Assembly (NCBI GenBank): GCA_963978545.1 | Contig: OZ021731.1 | Location: 27,976,093 to 28,040,092, forward strand | DNA length: 64,000 nt | DNA from: Linyphia triangularis | Taxonomy: Eukaryota > Arthropoda > Arachnida > Araneae > Linyphiidae | Reading direction: 5' to 3' | Shown here: piece by piece, positions 24,299-37,772 of the stretch | How positions within the stretch are numbered: position 1 is the first letter of the stretch | Layout of the letters: each line of letters opens with the position of its first letter | The notes under the pieces: model-generated | What the model was told of the DNA's origin: nothing | What the model saw: only the letters and a program-made list of their open reading frames with translations | Databases searched by the model: none | Position numbers and translations under genes: made by a program

Positions 24299-27267
24299 AA
24301 TTTTTGGCAGAAAACATCACTTCAAATAACATCGAACATAAAACTAATAATTATTAATTAAAATTAAACATTAATTTGTTAATTATTGCGTTGGAAAATT
24401 AATTATTGTATTCTGAGAACAACTTGGTAATTTTAAGAAAACTGGCTTGAAGAATTGTCGTAATTGGATAATCGTCTGCATTTCGCAACCATCTGTCTGA
24501 AAAAGTTCTGGTTTATTTGCTAGTCTGTCTCGGTTTTTATTTCTATCATTGATCCAGTTACTGATTACAAATATTGCATTTAGTGGAAAGTGTCATCTTA
24601 CAGGACAACAGCTGTCGTTTTTTAAACAGCTTGTTTGAAGAATCTACGCTCCAAAGTTGAACGATGTAAGTGGTTTGGGCGAAAACCTCGAATTTAACGA
24701 GGTTGAGTTATTTTTTATTATTTAATTCTGGTAATTTTAATTTATATGGTTATGTTAAATTCGAATTTCTTAAAATTTACTTTCTAATTTTGACTTTTGA
24801 GAGAGAATAGGTATTGAAGAAAAAATGCCAAAATTTCAACGATTCCAGATTTTTATACGAGTTATTCAAGTTCGTTTTCTATAGTAAATAACTTGTAAAG
24901 ATACAAAAAATTGAGTTTATGATTTTTTGTTACAGTTACCAAGGAAAATTCTTAATAAAAATACTTATCCCATAAACTTTAGAGGAAATGGATTTGAAAA
25001 ATTCTTGAATTTTTGATATTTTTTCTAATAATTTATGAAGTCAAATAAAAAATACCAGAAAAATAGCCATAAAAATATCTCCACAAAATTAACCCTTTTT
25101 TGCATTGGGCATTTATGATAAAAAAAAAGTTCAAGATGTTAATTATTAACTATCAAAAGTTCTAAGATCTGAAACGGAAATGAAATGTAGACGTACAATA
25201 TAGCGTAATATCTGTTATAATTTTTAAAACCCAAAACATTAAAATTTCTTTGCTTATTACTCTTAAATTAATTGTTATTACCATAACAACAATACGGAAA
25301 TACTCAGTTTCATCAGATATGCTTCAGTGAATTTTTTCTTCTTCGGGAAGTACATTTCTTCAGGACTTAATTCATTTAAATTTATATTTTTGTCAACCTC
25401 AAACGTCGCAAGGCAAATACAAAATTAAGTTTAAAAAAAATTTAAAAAATGCCTGAATATCTCAATTCGAGCATCATGTCCAAAATTTTATCAACGGAAA
25501 AATAAGTTCCGTTAAGAAACTGGAATTATAATCAAAAGGCATTTTGAGGAATGTATTCTCAACTTAGATCTATATCTATACAATTTATACTGTCACTTAA
25601 TTTTTTTTAAATATTTTTAAAATCAAAATATAACAATTAATGAGCGAACCAAGCAAATTGCTCCAAAGGAATAACCAACTATTTTCAATTTCTCATGATA
25701 ACAATTTATACTAGTTTAAGAGTATAAAATTTGTGTACTTTACTTAATGCATGAAGACGTCACAAGCCTGACGGAAAAAAATTAAATACGCGTTGGTGAT
25801 TGGCTAAAATTAGAATTTATTTTTAAAGGTGTTATTGTGATAGGTGGTAACTTTTGGCAGACGATAAAATCTAACTTAAAACAGCCTCGTATATGAAATC
25901 AATTATTCAGTGAACTTTATGCATATAATAATAAGTAGTGGGGTTGCACTTCATCAGTAGTAAGAAAAAAAATTGCCCAATCACGCTTGATCGCAAGAGT
26001 GTTGTGCATTTGCATGATTATTTTCAAATTAGAGCCACATAAGGAATGATCAAGAATTCAAAGATAATATTTTTTTTACCTAGGTTACTGGTCCGATGGA
26101 ATTTGTACCTTTTCTGAATAAAAAGTTGTTTTTCGAAAGAAAGTAAATATACCTTGGTTTTAGGAAGATCCTTTAATAGTTGTAACTTTCGTAAGATCGT
26201 ATTTTTGAAAATTGAAAAGATTAAAAAAAAAAAAAAGAATTCTAAATATCTCTTGTTTAAACTTTAAAAATTGTCTTAAACATTCACTATCTAAAAATAG
26301 AAGACTCGTATTTTTTTAAATTTTAAATATACAACTGTTGAAAGAGTAAGAAATTGTAAACTGTAAACATGTTACAACCCTCATTTTTAAAGACCCTGCA
26401 AAAGAGCAAAAAAAAAAAAAAACCTCGATTTTTTTTTTTTTTTTTTTTTTTTTTTTGTAATCTACCTATGCGTAAATTTCAAGAATAAACAAGAAGTCGG
26501 TAAAATAACTAAATAAAATTAACTATGTAATGTAGAAGAATTTATCTAGATTGCCAAATGGATTAGAGTGGTAAGTACGCCGAGAGCTATACTGTTGCCA
26601 AAAATTTCGTCAAGGTCACCCATTTGGCGAATTAAGTGTAATTAAATATTGCAAAACTAGCGCCAAAAACGCTAAACTGATGAGTTTCTTACAAAATGTG
26701 ATCAATTTCAGTGTCTCCTGTTTCCATACAGTTTCAGGTTAATTTGAATGAAACCAGTGAATAGATTTCCCTATTTAACGACCTTCCTTTGGCGACAATT
26801 CCACCTGTTTCCAATGGTCATAACCCGACTCGACCATTGAAACAAACAATGCCGCAACCAATTAACTGCGTTCTAACGATCGCAAGAAAAAGAACAAAAA
26901 CGAAACAATGCCCTCAAAAATAATAACGAAAGGGTCAACTTCCGGCTGTCCTCGCCAACCTGCATTGTTGGCGACGTTCATCACCTGCCGCAGGAAGGAA
27001 ATTAACACCGCCAACAATCCCGGTGGGTCAATGAAAATGAGGATGGTATCAGGTTGGGTCAAGCACCTGATGCAGGAAGGATGCGGTGGTAAAAACGGGT
27101 TAAAATGTATTCTTTTTCAGATGCAGGATCAGTCGTCAGCTTGTCCATATGCTACACTATTTGTCGAAATATTGCTCTAAAATGTGTAAAATATATTACT
27201 ATGTACTACATTAGCAACAAAAGCTTACTAACAAAATTTGAAGGAAAAACGACGGGTGGCTAATTCA
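24299..27267. other. AT-rich sequence without recognised features
   Basis: Long AT-rich stretch with homopolymer runs (A13/T27 near 26410-26457). The overlapping frames near 26862-27180 fall in a slightly GC-richer patch with GCGAACC-type motifs but show no domain. 22186-22916, before the AAT field, is similar. Confidence 0.5.
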
Positions 27268-28690
27268 ATATTATTATTACATTATTATTATCAATATTAT
27301 TATTATTATTATTTTTATCAATATCATTATTATTATTTTATATTATAATTATTATTTTATATTATTATTATTATTTTATATTATTATTATTATTTTATAT
27401 TATTATTATTATTTTATGTTATTATTATTATTTTATATTATTATTATTAATTATTATTATTTTATAATATAATTATTATTATTTTATGATATAATTATTA
27501 TTATTTTATATTATTATTATTATTATTTTATATTATTATTATTATTTTATATTATTATTATTATTTTATATTATTATTATTTTATATTATTATTATTATT
27601 TTATATTATTATTATTATTTTATATTATTATTATTATTTTATATTATTATTATTATTTTATATTATTATTATTATTTTATATTATTATTATTAATTATTA
27701 TTATTTTATAATATAATTATTATTATTTTATGATATAATTATTATTATTCTATATTATTATTATTATTATTTTATATTATTATTATTATTTTATATTATT
27801 ATTATTATTTTATATTATTATTATTAATTATTATTATTTTATAATATAATTATTATTATTTTATGATATAATTATTATTATTTTGTTATATTATTTTTAT
27901 TATTATTATCATCATAATAATTATTTTATATTATCATTATTATTAATTATTATTCATTATTATTATTTTATATTATAATTATTATCATTTTATATTATAA
28001 TTATTATTATTTTATATTATAATTATTATTATTTTATTATTATTATTATTATCATTTTATATTATAATTATAATTATTTTTATTAGTTATTATAATTATT
28101 ATCATTTTATATTATAATTATTATTATTTTATATTATAATTATTATTATTTTATATTATAACTATTATTATTTTATTATATTATTATTATTATTATCATT
28201 ATTATTATTTTACATTATTATTATTAATCATTATTATTTTATAGTATTATTATTAATGATTATTATTTTATATTATTATCAATTATTATTATTATTTTAC
28301 TATATTATTATTGTTTTATATTATTATTGTTTTATATTATTGTTATTAATAATTATCATTTTATACTGTTATTATTTTATACTGTTATTATTAATTATTA
28401 TTATTATTTTACTATATTATTATTGTTTTATATTACTATTGTTTTATATTATTATTATTAATTATTATTATTTTATACTGTTATTATTAATTATTATTAT
28501 TTTATACTGTTATTATTAATTATTATTATTTTTTATTATTATTATTAATTATTATTATTATTATTAATAATAATAATAATTATTATTATTTTATATTATT
28601 ATTACTATTATTAATTATTATTATTTTATGTTATAATTATTATTATTTTATATTATAATTATTATTTTATTATTAGTATTATTATTACCA
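27268..28690. repeat. 1.4-kb ATT/TTTTATA minisatellite field
   Basis: Composed of (TTA)n with a regular TTTTATA interruption every 18-21 bp, plus longer repeats that add AATTATTATTATTTTATAAT. It is immediately followed by a family-2 SINE. No coding content. Confidence 0.97.
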
Positions 28691-28734
28691 CTAGTACTAC
28701 TACTTTATATGCTAACATAGGGTATTAAGAGTAT

Positions 28735-29024
28735 CGCTCCGATAACCTAGTGATGAGAGTATCGGGTTCATGATCGGAGGATTGTGAGTTCGGTCCTCGG
28801 TCTGAAAAATATCGGTGTGTGCCTAATGGGGTTGGTGCACATTAAAAATGTCGTGGCCTCAATGTCCTCTCGTTGGTGTGGCGGGGATGGTGAGAGGGGT
28901 TAGCAATAGAATATTTCGATCTCGTATTCTTCTCTAGATGTTCAAAATTACGAGACGTACGTGGCTGTGTTAAGCACTTTATAAGTGGCAGTAATAGACA
29001 GTCGGTAGTTCCAAACCAAACCAA
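28735..29024 (+). mobile_element. SINE family 2 (tRNA-derived)
   Basis: A second SINE family. Its head has an A-box-like AACCTAGTGATGAGAGTATC and a B-box-like GAGTTCGGTCCTC; the 290-bp body ends in CCAAACCAAACCAA. Near-identical flanks TAAGAGTAT (28726-28734) and TAAAAGTAT (29025-29033) are the likely duplication. The body segment TTGGTGTGGCGGGGATGGTG recurs, diverged, at about 61394. Confidence 0.8.
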
Positions 29025-29062
29025 TAAAAGTATTGCATTTGATTATTATTATTTTTTTTTGG

Positions 29063-29613
29063 GGGGGGGGGGCATTTTTACACGTTGTGGAACGTGCTGA
29101 GTGGAAAAAAAGTATTGTAGAAAAAATTAATGCGTCTGTTTGTAGTCAGCTGAACTGCAGAACCGACTGATCTACGATGTTCAAATTTTGTGTAGAGGTT
29201 AGGGAAGGCCATAGAACCTGTCATTAAGGTTTTCGTCAAAATTGTGCATGCGCTTAAGGTAGCTGCCATTGAAATATTTACGTTTTTAATAAATTTCCAA
29301 AAAGAGGTTTAATAACACAAAGTTCTTTTCCCTTGAGCATCGTCCTTTAACACCTTTTCCACCTCTCTTTTATTTACTAGAAAGAATAAGGTAAGAGTTA
29401 TCGAAAAGTACATCACCAAATTCAGGATTTTGGCGAGGTTATTTTTTCGACCAGTTTAAAAATTATTGCCAAAAATATCGCCAGACTGACCATTTTTTTT
29501 TAATGAATGAAAATATGAAAAAGCTAAATATACCAATCCATTTCAAATTTTAAATGCGGTGACCAGTGTTTTAGTGTAACTGATATTAGTGCGATGTTCC
29601 ACACCCCGTAGTA
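29063..29613 (-). mobile_element. repeat family U, reverse, 3' end missing
   Basis: It reads in reverse from GCGATGTTCCACACCCCG (element start, right) to CATTTTTACACGTTGTGGAA next to a poly-G run at 29051-29062. The terminal hairpin is absent. Confidence 0.78.
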
Positions 29614-29689
29614 TACACTGCATCTCTGACATTAAATTATTCAATGTTTTTTTTCTTTCTACCGATTCAAGTTTATTTTTTTTTAATTT

Positions 29690-29773
29690 TTTTTTGTTTA
29701 TTTATTTATTTATTTGTTCATTCGTTTATTTATTTATTCATTTATTTATTTATTTATTTATTTATTGGTTTGT

Positions 29774-29812
<39 letters not shown>

Positions 29813-29873
29813 TTTGTTTGTTTGTTTGTTTGTTTGTTTGTTTGTTTGTTTGTTTGTTTGTTTGTTTATTTGT

Positions 29874-29972
<99 letters not shown>

Positions 29973-30045
29973 TTTGTTTATTTATTTGTTTATTTGTTTT
30001 TTCGTTTATTCGTTCATTTATTTATTTATTTATTTATTTATTTAA
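29690..30045. repeat. (TTTA)n/(TTTG)n microsatellite
   Basis: About 350 bp of tetranucleotides: TTTA blocks flank a central (TTTG)11 at 29814-29862. The overlapping Leu/Phe/Ile/Tyr frames here are repeat artefacts. Confidence 0.97.
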
Positions 30046-30052
30046 TTCAAGA

Positions 30053-30820
30053 AAAGCTGTGGTCATCCTAATTCTAAAGACCACCGACAATCTTCACCCA
30101 ACTAACAAAACCTCGAACCAGGTCTCAGCAAGTTACCAATCTGGTTCAACATTTTTCATAACTCTTTCCTCGAAATTATACCCCTCCTCAGTCCGCAAAA
30201 AGATGACAAACATTTAAAAAATAAATCATTATTTCAACCGAAAACAGATAAACAAACGTCCATTATCTCTCTCTCTCAAAAAAAAAAAAAAAAAAAACTT
30301 CGATATCCCAGTTATTTCTAAAACGCTCTCTGACCCCAACTCTTGACCTGGCACAGATTCAGAGCACACCTACATCCTTTAATTGAACGTTTCTCAGTAA
30401 AATTAAACTCGGAAAAAAAAAATCACCTCAATTGAAACGAACACATCAATTGAGAACTTTCTCTGAGATTGTATGTAGAATGGAAGTTCAACTGGAAGGA
30501 ACCAGTTCTAATCGTAGAATTGGAATTGTAGTAATTATATACTATTGAGCAATTGGCCGCTGTGGACGATTGTAATATTTAATAGGTTATTTATGTGGAT
30601 ATGGTAATGATGTATAAGGAATAAGACTTGAGTTTCTTTTTGGAATTATGAAAAACAATCTAAAAATAATTATCTGTCTTAAAAGATAATGTTTCTTTTG
30701 ATTGTTTATTTCTTGGAAGGCGTTGGCGATGGAAATATTGTTTCAAAACATAATAATGTAACCCAAAAAAACAATTTTTTTAATATATATCCTTTATTTG
30801 CATTGCCAATTTTGCATCTC
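30053..30820. other. unassigned sequence
   Basis: Contains a CT-rich then A-rich run at 30260-30297. No gene seen. 31576-32420 and 34357-35093 are likewise without genes; each holds one unit of the dispersed repeat described at 21784. Confidence 0.5.
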
Positions 30821-30824
30821 ATTA

Positions 30825-31042
30825 GGGCGACTGGTACTGAAAATAATTTTTTTTTTTATTTATAAATATTTTTACGTCAAAAATTTATCTTATGGGTGAG
30901 ATACTATTTATAAATCTTTAAGATAAAGTTTTTTTGTTTGTTTTTTCATTATTTTAAAAATTTATTATTTTTTAATATTTTAAAAATTAAAAACCAAGAA
31001 TAAACCGTACTAATTGACGTTTAAGTATTTTGATATAAGTCA

Positions 31043-31075
<33 letters not shown>

Positions 31076-31575
31076 GCAAAGTGAAAGCTTTCTGTAATAC
31101 ATAATTATATAAAGAAAATGTTATCTTCACAGAATTTTGATGGGTGAATTAGAAAAAATTCAAAAATTCTCAAAGTTAAAATATTGAAATTTTCGATTTT
31201 TTTTTTAATGTTATCTTTTACGCTAAATGTTATATTTTAAAACAGAATTTAAAAAATAAAATTCTGTGACGACAAAATGTTTAAAGCTATATAAATTAAA
31301 TGCTCCAAAAATTTCAACAACCATTTGTTAATGGTTCTGGAGATATATCGATTTGAATTTGCAACATCTGTGAAAAACACTAGTGCTCGAAAAATGCACT
31401 TTCAGCAGAGGCTTCAAGGCCCATTAGTGATGTTTAAATAACAGGCAATTTCGTGGCGTTCTAATCACCGGAAGAATAAGATAAAAACATCATTCTCTTC
31501 TGGAAAGTATGAACTATTTTTTAAAATCAGAAAATCAAATTGGGATATTTGGCAAAATTTCGGCACTGGACCCCC
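30825..31575. mobile_element. TTAA-target element, family K1, diverged copy
   Basis: The same family as the 32880 and 44665 copies but in the opposite orientation and older: ends GGGCGACTGGTACTGAAAA and TTTCGGCACTGGACCCCC, with shared internal ACGCTAAATGTTATATTTTA and TTGCAACATCTGTGAAAAAC. The flanking TTAAs are no longer intact (ATTA and TCAT). Confidence 0.85.
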
Positions 31576-32420
31576 TCATATTAAAAACATCTCCTATCAG
31601 CAAAATATGCGGTAAACTACTTTTCAAAATTTATTAATTAAAATGGATGAGAGTTAAGGCACTCGCATCCAAATATATTTTATTTATTCTGATTAAAATT
31701 ATTTTCTTATTTATTTATTAAAATAATTTGGGCAACAGGAAAGAGTTTCTTCAATGATCGGTTAAATGCTATTTCAGCGCGATTGGATGACGGCAAGTTG
31801 GTTTATTAGTATTCCGTAAAAACGACATTTTAGTGACAGTGACAGCCTCCGAATTTCATAGAATGCATTGTCATCGACATCCTCCACAGATTTACCCCCC
31901 CCCCCCCAACCCTTTTCCCCCGCACACACAAAATCGAAGTTAATATAAAAGATTTAATTTTTTATTATCATTTAATATAAAAACAGTTATACATTAAATT
32001 TTAACACTAATTTAATGGGAAATATTTTTTTTAATTCGAAATTAAAATGTCTCTGTTATGGGCAACGCATGAAAGCCGGCATTCTAGATAATATCTAGGC
32101 ATTTTAAAAAATGTCGGGCACTTTTAGGCAAAGAATGAAACCATTAACATTTCATTATATTTTATAGACATTTTATAGAATTAGGCAATGTATTAAATAC
32201 ATATCCAATATGCTTCGAATATCTCTTAGCAAGGAACAACTCAAATCTAGTATTATACAACAAGTAGGTTAATTTTAATTACTTATTTTTTAGGAAATTT
32301 TTGTTTTCTTTAATAAGAAAGGTGTTTATTTTATTTTGCACTACTTTCAAGTTTGTTTACATATTTTGAATAAAAGTTTTTTAACGGAGTATTTCCATTA
32401 TTTTTTCAAAATTAATTTTT

Positions 32421-33690
32421 TACTTTCAATTACCCATATGTACACATAGGGTAATGAAAGTATAACATTCTGTCAAAAAAACAATTTCGATTTTTTAGCA
32501 TTTCTTCACGTTTTGGAACATTCGGATTTCAAAAAAGTGATCTAGAAAAAAATTTCTGTCTGTGTGTACGTGGTAAACATAACTCCCGAAAAAGTGACCT
32601 ACGATATTCAAATTTGGTGTGAGGGTTGGTGAGGGCACAAGGAGTTACCATTAAGGTTTTAGTCAAAATAGCGCATGCGCATAAGGTAGCTGCTATTGAA
32701 AAAATAATGTTTTTCAGTAATTGCTAAAACACGGCTCTAAAGATTTGGTTCAAAATCGCTGTTGTAATGCCTCTTATGGTGTTCTAAACATCTCCACCTC
32801 CGAAATTCACGTAAAAATGCTTTAATGGCGTAAAAAGGGGAAAAACGAATGCCTTCAACACAGAGTTCTCTTTCCTTAAGGGGGTCCAGTACCGAAATTT
32901 CTTCAAAAATCCCCAATAATTTTTTTTTCCGATTTTAAAAAATAGTTCATACATTCCTGAAGAGAATGATGTTTTTATCTTATTCCTCCGGGGATTAGAA
33001 CGCCACAAAATTGCATGTGATTTAAACATCACTAATGGGTGTAACACATTGAAGAGTCTGCTTAAAGTGCGTTTTTCGAGCACTAGTGTTTTTCACAGAT
33101 GTTGCATATTCAAATCGATATATCTCCAGAACCATTAACAATTGGCTATTCAAATTTTTGGAGCATTTAATTTATATAGTTTTAAATATTTTGTCTTCAC
33201 AGAATTTTATTTTTTTTAATTTTGTTTTAAAATATAACATTTAGCGTAAAAGATAACATAAAAAAAAGCAAAAATTTCAATTTTTTAACTTTGAGAATTT
33301 TTTTTAATTCCCCTATCCAAATTCTGTGAAGACAAAATTTTCTTTATATAATTATGTACTACAAAACGCTTTCACTTTTTAAAAAAAAATTACTTTTTCT
33401 TGACTTATATCAAAATACGCAAACATCAATTATTATCGATTTTTCTTGGTTTTTAAATTTTTTTTAAATAACTAAACGCAATATTTAAAAAAACATTTTC
33501 TCAAAGATATATAAATAGTATCTCATACATAAAATAAATTTTTGACATAAAAATGTACATAAATAAAGTTTTTTTTTATTTTCGATACCGGACCCCCTTA
33601 AGCATACCTCGTCAACGATCGTTTTTTCTTCTCAGCCCAGTTTCACTTACAAGAAAGGATAACATAAGAATTATCGACAGTCTTTGAATA
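32421..33690 (-). mobile_element. repeat family U, reverse, split by a K1 element
   Basis: The left part, 32421-32879, carries the terminal hairpin TACTTTCAATTACCCATATG / CATAGGGTAATGAAAGTA. The right part, 33598-33690, continues GCATACCTCGTCAACGATCG. The K1 element at 32880-33597 separates them at a TTAA. The element start has been lost next to the FB copy at 33697. Confidence 0.85.
32880..33597. mobile_element. TTAA-target element, family K1, in a U element
   Basis: A 718-bp copy nearly identical to that at 44665, with TTAA at 32876-32879 and 33598-33601. The host is a U-family element; the unfilled site is seen at 88-104 as ATGCTCAAGGAAAGAGA. The reading frame across its left end has no recognisable product. 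Confidence 0.93.
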
Positions 33691-33696
33691 AGCTTA

Positions 33697-34353
33697 TAGT
33701 CGGAGAGGCGTCTGCAATTTTTGGACCCGATCGAACATCATTCTGAATTTTGTATAGAAAATGGAGAAAAGTGAGTAGATTACGAATCCACTGGTCTGCC
33801 GTGGCAAAAATGGCCGAAACTGATCAAAAATCGACTTGGAATGAGTTGAACTAAAATCCGATTGCCAAATATGTCATAACTTGCCAAAAAGAGAACAAAC
33901 TTATTCGTCTGGCAACCCATTGCATTTTGATTTCAATGAGAAAAAGCGCAAACGATCTCTGATCTCTGGCTCCGAAAATTTGTATTTTTTAAAAGTAAGC
34001 CAAATTGGCGACATTAGTTACGTCATCAGTGACGTAATGTTTATTGCCAACTTGGCTCCCTTTTAATAGATGCAAGTAGACCGTCGCCAGATATCTGAAT
34101 CGTCTGCAACCTTCTTAATTGAAAATTAAAGAGTGAGAGTTACCAAAAAAAAATGCTCATTATTTGGCAAGTTATGGCGCATTTGGCTATTGGATTTAGT
34201 TAAACTTATTAAAAGTCGATTTTTGACTAATTTCGGCCATTTTTGTCACGGCAGACCAGTGTATTCGTAATCTACTCACTTTTCTCTAATTTCTATAAAA
34301 AAATCAGAATGATGTTCGATGGGGTCCAAAATTTGCAGTCGCCTCTCAGTCTA
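33697..34353. mobile_element. FB foldback element with TTA duplication
   Basis: A 657-bp copy, ends TAGTCGGAGAGGCGTCTGC and GCAGTCGCCTCTCAGTCTA, flanked by TTA at 33694-33696 and 34354-34356. A TWA triplet is the usual target of PIF/Harbinger elements. The reading frame at 33881-34066 is arm sequence, not a gene. Confidence 0.9.
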
Positions 34354-35097
34354 TTATCTTTGCTTAGGGTACATTTATTGGAAACAGAAAAAAATAAGTA
34401 AAACGAAAAGCTTAGCATTTCATATCCACTGTTGTAAATTGTTTTCGTCTATCATTGTGATGGCAACCATTTTTCATTGTTACCATTTTAAAAAGAAAGG
34501 TAATGTCAAATTCTTATCTTAGATATCCTTGAACTTATCTGAATCCGTATTCTACAGGAGAAGGTGCATAAAAACTCAACTTTGTACAAACTTAGCAAAA
34601 CGAGACAAGTTACATTTTAATATTTGACAGAGACAAAATATTTGTATGATTTGAACCCGAGGCGGTTCTTCCAGAAAATAAACTTTTTTTTCTCATCAAA
34701 AATCATGAATCCAAACAAATCAACTCATTTAAGGAGTACGAAGTTTTTTCTATAAATCCCTCAAAATCATTGCCAAATTTTAAATGCAATTGCACTTGTC
34801 TAAGCGACTTTTAAAAAGTACAGTTCGAATTTTCAGAGTTTGACCACAATGAAAAAAAGAATCGATTTCTTGTCATTTTGACTAACTTTTTCCTCCAAAA
34901 AAAAAGTTGCATAGAATTCATTGCCATCGACAGCGAATCTATCTGCCAAGTTTTAGATTTGTATGATGGCCAAGTGGTTAATTAGCCCTACGAAGATTTT
35001 GCCCTCCACAAACAAACATGCAACCACAATCGAAGCTTTTATAATAGATTTAATAACCCATAAACAAAAAAATATTTTTATTGTTAATCTTTTATAT

Positions 35098-35791
35098 TAT
35101 TGCGTAGATGGGTTCGAAAGACTTGAAGCCAAAGCAGATCAAAACTTGCAGAAATTTATTCCGATATAACTTCAGAACTTCTCGTTCTAGTAGACTCAAT
35201 ACAGCTCTTCACACAACAATAGAGCACAAAACAGCAGTTAAAAACTTGATACACAACTGCTACAAATCGCCGCAAAAGACAATGCAATACAGTTCGCTTT
35301 TAGAACTACTCTGAATGCTCACTGAGAGACAGCTAACTCAGTAACTCCAGTCAACTAAATCCACTCACGGGCGGCTTTATATAAGAGTCAGTAAATACTT
35401 CGTGAATCTTCTAGAGATAGAAATTCGGAGGACTTTCCAGATCATACTCGAAAAGCCATACATGTACATGGGGATCGAAAATGTTGCCAAATGGTCGCCA
35501 AGTTTGGCGTCATTTGGCGACAAAAATTAGTCACCAAAACCATCGCCAACTTGGCTCTATCTCGCCAATTTTTCAAGATTACCATTACCATAATGTTAAA
35601 TGGCCTGCTCTTTGTAAAACTCGCTTCATAGCATTACCTCTGTAAAACTCGATTTCAAGCATTAAGGGTCAAACTGCAGGAAAGCAAAGTAAGACAAACT
35701 ATTGCACTGCCTTATGCGAAATGTACATAAATTTATCTTTTTACATAATTAATGTTAAGAAATATTTACAAAAATACAGAAATTCGTAACA
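35098..35791 (-). mobile_element. solo LTR, family B, reverse
   Basis: A full-length LTR of about 694 bp from TATTGCGTAGATGGG to AAATTCGTAACA (terminal TG now TA). Four-base duplications ATAT flank it at 35094-35097 and 35792-35795. No internal retrotransposon sequence adjoins it, so it is a solo LTR left by recombination between two LTRs. Sense-strand TATA box and AATAAA are retained. Confidence 0.9.
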
Positions 35792-35968
35792 ATATACATT
35801 TTCAATTTTTATGTGTAATTGCAACTTGTTTAAGTGATTTTAAGCTCATATCTATTTTTTTCAAAATTTGAAAGGTTTTACCATATGAAGAAAACCGTCG
35901 ATTCTGTGCAATGACTAGCTCCTTTTTTGTGCCAAAACTTTATAAAAAGCATCCAGATAAAAACTAGA

Positions 35969-36426
35969 GGTGTGGAACATCGCACAACTTTCAATTAAAC
36001 TATATTACTGATGCGGAATTGTGTCATTTACCTTTTTTATATTTCCATAATTCGTTTAGAAAAAATTGGAAGTTTGGCGATATTTTTTGCGATAATTCTT
36101 ACGTGGGTCTTTAAAAAAAAAATCTCCAAAATGGTGATTTTGGCGATTTACTTTTCGATAATCCTTATACTATTCTTTCTTATAAGTGAAACTGAGAGGA
36201 GGAGAAAAAATGATCGGTGATGAGCTATGCTCCAGCTAAAACGACTCTATTTTGAAGGCATTCGTTTTTCAACCTTTTACTGCGTTAAAGCATTTTTACG
36301 GGAATTTTGGAGGTGGGGATGTTTAGAACACCTTCAGAGGCCACAGCGATTTTGATCAAAATCGTTAGAGCCGTTTTGTAGCAATCATTGAAAAACATGA
36401 TTTTCGTAATGACAGCTACCTTATGC
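35969..36426 (+). mobile_element. repeat family U, 3'-truncated
   Basis: It begins GGTGTGGAACATCGCACAAC and ends at TTATGCGCATA, where similarity to other copies stops. It has a short A10 run at 36112-36122 where the 42588 copy has a long purine tract. Confidence 0.83.
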
Positions 36427-36512
36427 GCATATTAAGTTACATTTCAACCTATGCATCCGCATTTTAAACGAAAATAAAAAATAAATAGAGCTATAAACGT
36501 TGAAAATTTATG

Positions 36513-36699
36513 GTTGGTTGGTTTGGTTGTTTTCAGATTATCTGGCGCCGTCAGCAACACGAGAACTATAATGCGCCGAAACATTCGTCATTAGACAAGC
36601 CAACATACATTTACAAACACCCATGCCTAACACGGGACTCGAACCCGCAACCTCGCGGTCTAGAAGCTATCACGCTAACCACTATATCGTTTGGTCGGC
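36513..36699 (-). mobile_element. SINE family 1 (tRNA-derived), reverse
   Basis: A full-length reverse copy with a GGTT-repeat tail and the head ending TTGGTCGGC. The duplication GTTGAAAATTTATG is at 36499-36512 and 36700-36713. Confidence 0.94.
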
Positions 36700-36956
36700 G
36701 TTGAAAATTTATGTAAAACTATACTATACTAGAAGACAACATAACATGAGCTCACTGAATACCCTGCAACGATGAGTGAACCGGTTTTACTACGCTCTGA
36801 TTGGCTGATCGGAACGATGTATGGTCGATTCATCAAAACTCCTGTAGTATCCGTGGTTAGAAAAGTAAAATATTAATTAAAATTTAATCTTAAAAGCACT
36901 TATTTTCTCCTTTTATCAACTTTTTTTTATCAAAATATAAACAAGGTCAACAATAT

Positions 36957-37638
36957 TGTTGCGTGGATGGGTTCGAAAGACTTTAAGCCAAAGCAGATCA
37001 AAACTTGCAGAAATTTATTCCGTTATAACTCTTCGCAGATTCTCTTACAACTCCAGAATTTCTCGTTCTAGTAGACTCAATACGGCTCTTTTCACGACAA
37101 TAGAGCACAAAACAGCAGTTAAAAACTTGACAACACAACTGCTAAAATCCCTGCAAAAGACAATGCAATACAGTTCGCCTTAGAACTACTCTGAATGCTC
37201 GCTGAGACTCAGTATCTCAACTCGGTAATTCCAGTCAACTAACGGACTCAACTAACTCGATCACACTCTCTCTCGGTCTTACATAGGGGAGGCGACCCTT
37301 CGTGAACTTTCCAGATCGTAGTCGAAAAGTCCTATACATGTACATGGGGACCGAAAACGTCGCCAAATGGTTGCCAAGTTTGGCGATAATTGGCGATTTC
37401 TCGCCAAATTTGGCGACAAAAATTAGTCGCCAAAACCTTCGTTAATTTGGCGAGATTTCCATTACCATAATGTTAAATGGCCTTCTATTTGTAAAACTCG
37501 CTTCCCAGCATTATCTCTGTAAAACTCGTTTTGCAGGAAAGCGAACTCTTGCACTGCCTTATGCGAAATGTACATACATTTTCCTATTTACATAATCAAT
37601 ACTGCAAAATATTTACAAATATACAGAAATTCGTAACA
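36957..37638 (-). mobile_element. solo LTR, family B, reverse
   Basis: A 682-bp LTR with intact TGTTGC...GTAACA ends and ATAT duplications at 36953-36956 and 37639-37642. It differs from the 35098 copy by indels in the TTGGCGA-rich part (around 37380-37450). ATAT is a target preference known for some gypsy-group elements of Drosophila such as 17.6 and 297. Confidence 0.92.
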
Positions 37639-37772
37639 ATATTACCATATAAGTTGTGATTTGCTTGGAACTATATCTTTTCGGCGGAAGGATACATCCT
37701 ACGACATATTCAATGAGCTCAAGGTCTTGTAGTGTAGGAAAACTCCATCTAAGCTCAAAATGGCTTAAATAA

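Noticed and set aside
28256..28519. An Ile/Tyr/Leu frame of 87 codons
   Set aside because: Translation of the ATT minisatellite.
29589..30217. Overlapping open frames up to 167 codons rich in Leu, Phe, Ile and Tyr
   Set aside because: They translate the (TTTA)n/(TTTG)n microsatellite in all three frames; no domain or non-repetitive core.
33881..34066. A 61-codon frame also present at 21414-21599, 41317-41550 and 57847-58077
   Set aside because: The similarity between copies is that of the foldback element arms; no domain, and the frame breaks in some copies.
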